From NCBI GenBank assembly GCA_935421135.1, contig OW285195.1, positions 4,936,701 through 5,000,700 of the forward strand: a DNA stretch of 64,000 bases, in the 5' to 3' direction. A model generated the notes under the pieces. The model made no database searches. It saw only the letters and a list, made by a program, of their open reading frames with translations, and was not told the DNA's origin. The position numbers were made by a program, and so were the translations under genes. Positions 1 through 10,516 of this stretch are shown here, piece by piece (positions within the stretch are counted from its first letter, which is position 1; each line of letters opens with the position of its first letter). Origin of the DNA: Bugulina stolonifera. Its lineage: Eukaryota; Bryozoa; Gymnolaemata; Cheilostomatida; Bugulidae.

Positions 1-480
1 ATTGTGAAAATTTTATCTAATGTATAATATACACTGTCTTAACACATGCACACAGACTTCCTTGCTAATAACAGATATGACATACTCTTTTAAATATGTG
101 TCTTTTATTCTTTCAATTGTGTTTTAACACGTGTACACAATCTTTTATTCATTCTATTGTCACCATTGTGAAAAGTTTATTTAATGCATTATATATATAT
201 ATATGCTGACTTAACACATGCACACGGTTCTTTGTTGTCAATACAATGTATATTATAGAAACAACCCTTCTTCCCATCAGTATATTTATAGCCGAGACTT
301 TACACATTTCTTTATTAACAATGCAATGCACATCATAAACCAAGCCTTCCGTAGTACTTCTTCTTATCGCTGAAACCAAGCCTTCCGTAGTACTTCTTCT
401 TATCGCTAATGAGAGTTATAGGCGAAGAAGCGCAGCCGAATTCGCTCGTTTAGATCACAAGCTTTTCGAGTGGAGGGCTC
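1..480. repeat. AT-rich DNA with short direct and tandem repeats
   Basis: Bases 1-58 and about 165-233 are diverged direct copies of one segment (both begin ATTGTGAAAA and contain TTAACACATGCACAC). At 337-371 and 373-407 a 36-bp unit ending CTTCTTCTTATCGCT is repeated in tandem. No gene is visible in this stretch. Confidence 0.7.
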
Positions 481-715
481 GGGAGAAGCGGCGGGCCGCT
501 GCCTAGTCGCTTGGCCCGGTGGATACGGGGCACCGGCGTCGCCTCCACGTGTACGGTCGGCGCCGCACGCAACGTGGGCGGACGCGGCTTGACCGCCTCA
601 AACGATTGGTCGTTCGGGTGAGTGGGGGTTGCGGGGTGGGGAGGGTGGGCGGCGGTGGAGGAGGGGTGGCGGTGATGACGGTGATGGCGGCGGCGGCGGC
701 GGCGGTGGTGGTGGT

Positions 716-746
<31 letters not shown>

Positions 747-776
747 GTGGTGGTGGCGGCGGTGGTGGTGGTGGCG

Positions 777-807
<31 letters not shown>

Positions 808-1000
808 TGGTGAGGGCGGTGGTGGTGGCGGCGGTGGTGAGGGCGGCGGTGGCGGCGGCGGCGACGGCGGTGGCGCGGACGGGACGAGGGCGGTGGCGGG
901 GAGGAGGGAGGAGTGGGAGGTGGGGGAGGGGGAGGGGAGGAGGGTGGGAAGGAGGAAGGGAAGGGGTCGTGGCCGGGTTCGGGGTCAAGTGTGCAAATGT
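430..1000. repeat. GC-rich island with (GGC/GGT)n tract
   Basis: The stretch is strikingly GC-rich in an AT-rich neighbourhood. From about 640 to 960 the + strand is almost pure GGN triplets (GGC, GGT, GGA), so every frame is open and yields poly-Gly, poly-Ala/Val or Arg/His-rich translations that look artefactual. Before it, 430-620 is non-repetitive, CpG-rich sequence. It could be a CpG-type promoter, the remains of an inserted GC-rich element, or an intron segment of the TPR-like gene. CCAATCAG at about 1010 and two TGATTGGTTGAAA boxes (about 1076 and 1105) follow it and resemble CCAAT-box sites. Confidence 0.6.
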
Positions 1001-1181
1001 TTTTTCGACCAATCAGAAGGGGGGATTTTGGGGTGACCTTGGCAAGGTCGTGTGCAAAATTTTTGTGCTCTTCTGTGATTGGTTGAAATCGGAAATACCG
1101 GCTTGTGATTGGTTGAAAACAGGGGTCAATGAGTGCGTGTCTGTCTAGAAGTGCACTGACTATACTACTCACTGTGTATAG

Positions 1182-1653
1182 GAGGGTGCTGGTAGGTCTT
1201 TCTGAGACTTTGATTCAGTCATCTGACTACAAACATGCTGCGAGTTTTCTTCAGGCCTCCCTCAAATACTTCCCTACAAACTACTGTAATGATTCTAAGG
1301 CTAATGTATGCTACCTGCTAGGACAGTGTTATCTCCACATGCACCAGTACAGGAAGTGTTGGAAATGTTTATATTCAGCTCTCTGTTACTATGACTCACT
1401 TCCTCTCTCCAATTGGAAGTTGGTGTCTTTAGCTCAGGTCCACTTGTACATCTCCTATTTGTTGCTACATCTAGGTCATGTTTCACAGTCTATAGAACAC
1501 TCAGACATAGCCTCAGAGCTTACTGACGAACTCGTAGCTGATCAGGAGAATATAACTCCTGAGTATAGTAGACTACACAGAGAGATTCAATCACTGAATG
1601 ATGGTACATTCGCAGCTCTTACTCTGTATACAGACGTACAGACATCCAGCTAA
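1182..1653 (+). CDS. 3' terminal exon of a TPR-like protein (partial)
   Basis: An open exon of about 157 codons begins after the acceptor ACTGTGTATAG and ends at TAA. It enters with one base completing a split codon (phase 2 upstream exon), so the N-terminal part lies outside the window or in unrecognised exons. The peptide is helical and rich in L, Y, H and C, with TPR-like spacing: HAASFLQASLKYFP, then YLLGQCYLHMHQYRKCWKCL, then HLYISYLLLHLGHVSQSIEH. I do not recognise the orthologue. It is read as the C-terminal end of a tetratricopeptide-like solenoid. An in-frame ATG at 1129 lies inside what looks like the intron and is probably not the start. Confidence 0.45.
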
Positions 1654-4600
1654 ATATGGGTCTATGTGGTTGTCACATGGTTTTGGTTGGATATTCCACA
1701 TTGTTGTGTTCGTTTCCATGTTGCTGGATTGAAGAGGTTCCCCTCAGTGTTGATACTGTACAGTCTCTGTTTATACAGTGTTGTCAGTGACACCAGTTTA
1801 TTCCTCATACTCATGTACACAAATTCATCTGATGTCACATCCTACTTAGTTTCTATTTGGAGTAGTCCCCTCTTTGCTGCCACATACTTTGATACAGACT
1901 GTGTATATAAATACATTCCATTATTAGTAATGTACTGCTCTGTTGATTTCTTGCATGTCAACAGTACATACAATATTATACATGTACATTTATATTATCT
2001 AGTCACTGTGTCATGTGTTTTTTACTGTATATGACTGTACTACAATGTACACTACATGTATATATATTTACTGTATAATTATGTACATACTATTTATATA
2101 TTGTATACATAACATTTTGTGTTTGATTTAATTTAGTTTTTTTCAAGTATTGTTTCATCACACTTTTTGCATGCAAATCCAACATACACTGTACATGTGC
2201 ATGTAGATTGTAGACGTTTATTCTTCATTACGTACACACCGATGTATATCTGATCTTTTGCTATTGTCCAACGACATGTGTATTATTATGTATTCAATTA
2301 TAGTCTCATTTTATCAGATAGATTTTTCTTGGATTTATGTTTATTTCCATGTTTCATTATTCCTGTATCACTGTTTTGTATGTATTTATGTTACATGTAC
2401 ATTTGTATAGCAGTCTAAGATCATAACTTTATGTTATATTTTAATTCTGTATTTCTTAGTCATAAACAGACACTCTGTGTTATATTATAACTAGTTTTTT
2501 ACTTCTGAGTGCCATCTTATAATTTACCCTTGCCTGTTACATCCATTGCGATTGGCCTGTTTTACGTCTTTAATTATTTAGATACGCTGAAACATTTTGT
2601 AATATTATGTACACATGGTTTGGTTCAGTTTATAATACAATACAAACATTATCTACATGTATATTCTACTTACCTGTGTTATGCTGTAGAAGGACTATGA
2701 CTTATACTTACCTACTTACCTTCAGCAGAAATATCAAGGAGCTACCTGAACTTTACATGTACTTTAGATTGACTCAGACCGAAAAGGAGTATAAAAGGTT
2801 TAAAATTCAGCAGGCACTGGTCCTGTAGCAATGAGATACAGCCTTTTATACAAATAAATACAAGCATCTACGAGTACAATGTTGGTGATGAATAATGTTC
2901 ATTTCACCACCGTATTTTAGAGACAACATAAATAAATGTGAACATCAATTTATAATTTTCCAACGTCATGGAATTTGTTTACCAAGTAGGCGTGAAATTG
3001 CTTTACTTCTGAGTAGCGGGAGTTGCTCCCTCATTATATCTAAAAGTGGCGTTGAGTTACTTATAAATTGTGCTCTCTTTTCTACTATGCTGTGTGGCTG
3101 GTAACTCCTAACACTTTGAATCAATCAAACATGCCACGTAGGATAATACAAAACTGTTTTCATTAGTATTCCTTTCATATTCACGAAGGTCGAATTGTAC
3201 AATGTTTTGGAAGAGTAGAGATGTAATGCCAGTATTACATGTATAACGTTATAATATGTGACATGGTGAGGAGTTGTGCTCCCACAGGCAATTAATCGGC
3301 TCCTGTTGAGTCATTTTCATTCCTGTACCATTCATTGTCTGAAATAGATTGCTTAAAACTAGCAGAGCTAAATCAAAATCATAAAGTTTGACTTGACTTG
3401 GACTCGCTAACTTTCCGATTTGACTTGCACATCAATTGGACTTGACTTGGAAACCTGAATGACATGTGACTGTCGACTTGAGGGCCTACCAAGTCGTCGT
3501 GGTGGATGTAAATTTTGTACACTGTATAGCCAACAAGGTAAACAGGGTAAGGTTGTCTACCCCTTTAATCCTTTTTACTTGATCAGTGCCGATAGCAGCA
3601 CTTAGGGTATTTCAGGGTAAAGGTATGAGGATACACAACAGTTCGCTATGTATACTTGAGACTAATACATGTACAGTGTATATATAGTCTCAAGTGTACA
3701 TGGCGTAGTGTAGGTAAGTAGTGTAAGTAGTGTATAGTGTAAGTAGTGTATGGTGTACAATGTACACTGCAATAAGAACAAATTTAGAATAGCAAGGCTG
3801 GCCTGTGGACACTACCATGACCTGTACTGTTTATAAACCATGTATATATAGTAACACTGTTATTAATATTTCATACCACATGACCAGTCTAGGGCATAGT
3901 GTTAATATTACTACATGTATAGACTAGTTCTTTACCATAATTGCATAACATAAATGCCCAGCTCCATCTTGGCATGGCTTTTCATGGATTGGTAATCTAG
4001 GTGGTTTTGGAAAATCGGAAACTTTTTGAAGTTGTCTCCCACTTGACTCACATCTCTGCTTGACTGGAGGCAGCATTGACTTGGCTAAAAGATTTTAGAT
4101 ATGACTGGTTTTTTGACCTGAAGTCCCACTTGGACCCAGTTAGTCTAGAATTGCAGACCTGATGAGTGGACACTGTGCCATGACCTGTACTGTTTATATG
4201 CCATGTAACACTGTACCACCGTTTCTAATATTCCATATGACATTTTAATTTATCATTAAACTTTTATTTGTAAACACCTCAACATCATATTTCCACGAGA
4301 TCAAAAATACAGCAGAAATGGATCAATCAAAGGGAAAGGAATGATACTGACCATTCCTACAACTAACGTAAGTATCTGCAGTCTTGTCTGATAACATATA
4401 GACATTAACAGAACTGATGTACCAGTACTAAATCTGTACTTTACTAAATACAATCCATACAATAACTCAACGTAATGATGGATATATAATTATTTTACTC
4501 AAATAAATGACAAATCTTATAGAAGTATATTGATGATGTGTTAATAACTAATCATATTTGTCTATCTTGATGCTGGCTTCAAATCAATTGAGCATCTAAA

Positions 4601-4904
4601 TATAGTAATAAATGCAGAAAAGTAATAATAATAATTGTTAAAGCTGGAATATTCCAGAGTCATACTCTACAAAATATTATATCTGAGTTTGGAGTGTCAG
4701 TCTATGAAATAATTGAATATCCAAGCTTTAAAATAGCATAAAATAAAACCTACTTTGAAACTAAAACACCAGAAAGGCTCACACGACCACTCGTACTGAT
4801 TCTGTTCACTCTCAACTGTCCCACCAGTGATGGGTTCATATTCTATACCAGCCAGATCAAGATACACAATCCTCCTATCCTTTGTACTATATAAACTATA
4901 TTTC
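1654..4904. other. Intergenic region between TPR-like gene and CPT1
   Basis: AT-rich DNA with many ACATGTACATGTA-like palindromic words. The left part probably holds the 3' UTR of the TPR-like gene, and the right part the 3' end of CPT1, transcribed on the minus strand. A TTTATT at 4263 reads AATAAA on the minus strand. Several short open frames (1666-2034, 2509-2828, 2895-3104) lack splice context or recognisable motifs, and I do not call them genes. The tandem GTAAGTAGTGTA around 3715-3750 and the GACTTG-rich element (3363-4150) are the only structures seen. Confidence 0.6.
3363..4150. mobile_element. Decayed GACTTG-rich MITE copy, possibly interrupted
   Basis: It starts with CAGAGCTAAATC at 3363 and carries GACTTGACTTGGACT motifs up to about 3490. 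The right half at about 4040-4140 (GGAGGCAGCATTGACTTGG, then ACTTGGACCCAGTTAGTCT) aligns by eye with the right half of the intact element at 19810-19945. About 500 bp of unrelated sequence lies between the halves. No target duplication could be found. This is an inference from similarity and could be two separate fragments. Confidence 0.4.
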
Positions 4905-7900
4905 CTATTGTCCACATATTCTTCTGATATCAGCCATAGCAGTAACAATCCTCTCACCAAATCCCTTTGAGTTCTGCAAACAAAACACATATATTAAATG
5001 TATATTATGCTGAATTATATCGTTTTTCTGTACAGAGGAGAGTATAACAGTGGACGTAGAGCAAATAATTGCACCAGTTAGGTGTCAGCAGGTGGTTGTA
5101 TATTCAATATACAACTTGATAATTACTTACGGTAGTACTGCATGATCTTTTACAAGATATGTGGAAGAAGATCATATTTTCACCAGCAATGATGTAAGAC
5201 ACACCGTATCCATCATTAGAGACTGGACCAAACCCTCCACCTGTGCAGACGTGGTCTGGATACTTGGTGAGGTTTATCCTGTCCATCTGGGAGTGAGGAG
5301 TCTACCAATCAAATATAAGTACACAGTAAGCAGTACCAATCATATGTAAGTACACAGTAAGTAGAACCAATTAGATATAAGCACACAGCAAGTAGAACCA
5401 ATCATATGTAAGCACACAGTAAGTAGAACCAATCAGATGTAAGCACACAGTAAGTAGAACCAATCAGATATAAGCACACAGTAGGTAGAACCAATCAGAT
5501 ATAAGCACACAGTAGGTAGAACCAATCAGATGTAAGCACACAGTAAGCAGAACCAATCACATGTAAGTACACAGTAAATAGAACCAATCAGATGTAAGCA
5601 CACAGTAAGCAGAACCAATCACATGTAAGTACACAGTAAATAGAACCAATCAGATGTAAGCACACAGTAAGCAGAACCAATCAAATCATATGTAAGTACA
5701 CAGTAGGTTACAGCCTTGCGCCAGCATTACTGAGAGTAGATCCATGTCCAAATAAAAAAAATATTTACAGTACAATTAGTGTCTTCATGACCTAAATTTC
5801 AGGCACAGGCCAACTTCCTAAGCAAATTTCTGTCACAGAGTTGCGAACACACTGACCGGGGCTGAAATCAAAATCCTCATTTGTCTGCAAAAAACCCAGC
5901 TGTGCCAAGGAGATAAGGATGGTTTCCCCAGCCGAGCAAACTCCAGGCCAATAGCCATTTGGGTCTAGGTCAGACGGTCATCTTTGGATTCTTATTTGTG
6001 ACCCAGATCGGTCCAAGAGGCTGCGAAGACAGTAAATACTCCACTAAAAACAGCTATGGGTAGGGGCCCAGGCTGAACTCACCTGACTTGTACTCAGTCT
6101 CCATGGCTCACTCAGTACCTCACTGAGGAAAGGGGACTCAACTCCCAAATACTTGGATACAACATACAGACAGAACATGTGTCTATCGATGCCTGTAAAA
6201 CAAATATATCATTATTGGTGAGACAAACAGGATATTCATTGAATTTGAGGTGGACATTTGCAAACTACAGCAACAATGACTACAGCATATCTCTATCTCC
6301 ACCACCTCCATCACCACTACTACTACCGCCACCACTACTACTACCGCCACCACTACTACTACCGCCACCACTACTACTACCGCTACCAGTACTACTACTA
6401 CCGCTACCGGTACTACTGGTGCTACTACCGCTACAACCACTACTACCGCTACAACTACTACTACCGCTACAACTACTACTACCGCTACAACTACTAATAC
6501 CGCTACAACTGGTACTACCGCTACTACCGGTACTACCGCTAATGCTACTACCGCTACTGCTACTACCGCTACTGCTACTACCGCTACTGCTACTCCCGCT
6601 ACTGCTACTACCGCTACTGCTACTACCGCTACTGCTACTACCGCTACAACCGCTACTGCTACAACCGCTACTGCTACTACCGCTACTACTACTACCGCTA
6701 CTGCTACTACCGCTACTGCTACTACCGCTACTGCTACTACCGCTACTGCTACTACTACCACTCCACACTCACCCTTTCCAGTCATGGCATCTCTGTATCC
6801 AGTCTGATGAGTCTGGCAAGCTGTAAGTAATAATTTCTTCAGTTCTTCATCACTCTTCTCCTCAGCACACACTGCCTTAACAAAGTTACTCGACTCCACT
6901 GTACAGGATCTGACAGTCTCAGTTCTACCTTCTCTGAACAGTCTGGTCATGGAGGCCTCGTATGTCAGACAGAACCTACCAGCATCCTAGAGGAGACACA
7001 TGGCGATTAGACCCGTATACAGATGACATTGCGTCAATGAATCACGTTTCGAATTACATGTAATTCAACAATGTCCCAGCTTGTGACAGCTGAATGTTAT
7101 GGTAACTACTGTATGATGCTAATGGATAAATAGGGAAAGTAATTACAATATATAGCAGCATGAATCACTTATCCGCACTGAGAGCTGACAACATAAAACC
7201 ATTATTTACATGTCAAGTGTCTAAGGGTTGAGTGATTGTACTTACTCTGTAATAGGCAAGCTGAAGAGCCAGTTGAATGAAAGCATCAGGACTGATCCTA
7301 CATTTCTTAATGACTCCTTTACCAAACTCACTGTGTATCTGTTAACAACAGAGAAAGTATGGATGGAATGGTACATTCCAATGTGGTGGCTGCTATCCAT
7401 CAGTATCTCTTGCTCTACTATCAGCTCAGCAGGATAAATGGCTGAGCAAACTACATGTAATTACATTGATCTGACTCCTCCTATTGGTCGAGAAGAGCAT
7501 CAAATGAACCGAGTGTGACCCACAGAAATGACCGAGTGTGACCCACAGAAACTCCTTGATTATAAACATGAACGACAACTATATGCTACGAGTCTCACCT
7601 GAATATGTAGGTCTACATCATTAGCAATAGACTGAGCTACTCTCAGGCTAGAGTCAATAATATCCACACATTCACTGGGAATATCCCACTGTAGCCTGAT
7701 TGGTCTCAGCTCACGAGAGGACAACTCCCCTTTGCAGTGACCATCCTCGGTATATCTACATAAATACAGGAGGTCTAGTTTATCTATCTGTAGTTTGATC
7801 AGCAGAAATATTACAGTTTTATACTGAGATACAAACACAGTAGCATAGTTGATTAAATGATCACAGTGTAATATACTTCATGTTAAACATTCAAAGATGG

Positions 7901-10427
7901 CGATTATCATCTTAAATATGCGGAAATCCAAATAAACTTTCTCAGCTCAGAGATTGAAGAGCAGGAATTAGAAGAAACAGTAAACTAGAGTAAGCTAGAT
8001 CAATCATGAATAAATTTATAACAATTAGACATCATATAGCTCTTGGTATTCTGGGTGAATCTAAGTATTCATCTAATAGGTAGTATAAGCTAGCAGAAGC
8101 AAATATCTCACATGTTAGAGTAGACTATACATGTATGATTAACTGAATAGCAAGACTAGTATGATCAACGACCTTCCCAAGACATTCAACTAGGAGTATG
8201 TAATATCTTCAAAGCATATACACAAACTGCTCAATTTTCATTTAGTACATGGCTGATTTTAATCTGGTCACTGGGACAAACTTTGTATAGGCCTTGAAGA
8301 TGTTTAAGGCCAAAGTTAAAACTGGTGACACAAAGTTATTATTGAATGAGTGGTGTTGGGAAAGTCGCTGGTGTGTTGCTATGGTTACCCATAATGCTCA
8401 AGATCCAGTCCAATGTATTCCTCCCAAAGCTGGGAGTATATGGGAGCATCAAAGCTGGAGTAAACACATGAAATGTACACAAGAGAAAGAAATTTGACAA
8501 GACAAAAAGGAACACAGAGGTCTACCAGAGGCATGCTCCTAGCACTCTGATTCTAGAGGAAGAGGAATATTTTGTCAAACCGAATCCACACCATAGAATC
8601 AGAATGCTACTAACAGGTGAACAGGAAGTCAATACCACATGCACTAGGAGTTGTTAATAAGCCACATAACATGCAGGTACACAGGAGAACAGTCATGCCA
8701 GGGTACGGTATTAGTGCATTTAGTCAAGGTCAGGTATAAGTTCAAGCACAGGTTTTAGTGCCCCCCAACATGACCTATCCCCTGATACATTATGAACATA
8801 TACCCATTTATTTCCAGATCAAGGGCTATATTTTCTTCCCAAGCTTGGGCTATTATAGGTGCATCAGCCCTGTTAAAATAATTGATGTAACAAGAGAACA
8901 CATGCTGAGAATAGATCTCACACGTGACTGGGTATAGGTGCCAAGTTGAGAGCTGACTTATGGTTGAATAATGAAACCGCTTTTCATCGAAATAGTGTGA
9001 ACTGGATAAAGTCAGCTTCCAACATAAACAACAGTTAAACATATATTACACAAGCTGTGTGAAACGTAACCAAAGAAAACCAGGGTGATGTAAGAGCAGT
9101 CAAGCACAATATTAAGCTCTCCAAAACCCATGTCTCACCCCTCGAAAATGCTGTCAAACGAGACGGCATGTTCCCAGACTTGTCCCATAATTGGAGCATC
9201 AGCCCTACATTGAGACTCCTTGGTATTAGCCTAAGTTAGAAATCCTAGCCGGGTGTGATTCCAATTTAAACTAAGTGAAACCATGAGTATTAATTATCCA
9301 ACCATAAACTCAGATATATAACGTTAATGTTGCATGACCAATGGGAGGAACGGACACTAAGTTTATAAACCACCAAAGTAGTAGATTATTTCCATGTCTA
9401 TGTGAATACATTTATTCAGTGATTGAGCACATGTTGCTCTGATAAATAGTCAATACTTGAGACTGATGTTTATTCTACTTACCACGAGTGCTCAGCATTG
9501 AAACCTACTCTACCATTTGATGAAATGACCAGAGTGAAAGATTTATCAAACCATCTGTTGTAGCAGTTACCATGGAGCATAGCCTTTGCAAATTCATCTA
9601 GCGATTCATCATTGTCCTGGGAAAACAGAAAGTCGAAAATGATTTTTTCTGCTGAGCCACAATGGTCGGGAAATAAGATTTATATATAGAGGATTTTATT
9701 AACAGAATAGTAAGGGAAGAGGTAGAGGAACTCACGACAGAATAATTGTATTCTACGTCATCTAGCACCAGAACAAATGAAGCTTTCTCGATAGCGGATA
9801 AGGAAGCTCTGTTTACACCCTTAGAGAAGTACGCTTTCCTAGCTTTGGCCCATGGTACTCTTTCACCAGCAGTGAGGGCGGCAAGTCTCTCTTCTCCTTT
9901 CATTGGCTCACTAGGATCGTCAACTATCTCTTGGAAAACCCTGTGTAATTGTTGCAAACAACAGTTGAACACAATGCTCTGTTGGATAAATGTGAGAAGA
10001 AAATAAGTTGACCATAAAGGGAAAACTCAACTATTGTGCTCAATATCAATTCATAAATTAAAAGAAATTCGGACGATTAAAAAACATTTCCAATGCAAAT
10101 AACTATTGTGTAAAAGTACTAAAATAATAAAGCATCAGACAAAAAGTCATTACAGTTATACTTCTATATAGTGACGATACCGGGCCTAATGGTGGCCATT
10201 GTTGGCGGATCACAGCATACATGTTCGATGGTTTGTATACTTGCCTCTCCAAATCTCTGGGTTTAAGGAGTCGTCCGTGGTCATGAGTGTACACCTTGTA
10301 GTATCGACCTTTGCTAAGGACAGCAATATGAGTCACACCATTAATATGTTCAAGGATATCTGAAAGTAAAAAAACATTACTATTACTAGATTTGCTACTA
10401 GTACTTCTATTACTACTACTACTACTG

Positions 10428-10465
<38 letters not shown>

Positions 10466-10466
10466 G

Positions 10467-10516
<50 letters not shown>

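Noticed and set aside
450..1172. Long Arg/His/Pro-rich minus frame and matching Gly- or Ala/Val-rich plus frames
   Set aside because: They are produced by the (GGC/GGT)n tract, which has no stops in any frame; no splice or homology support.
1129..1181. ATG at 1129 as start of the TPR-like gene
   Set aside because: The sequence up to 1181 looks like intron ending in TATAG, and the preceding codons show no relation to the helical pattern.
6179..6950. Leu-, Val- and Ser-rich open frames on both strands
   Set aside because: They translate the trinucleotide repeat in a CPT1 intron. Only 6773-6986 of this stretch is real coding sequence.
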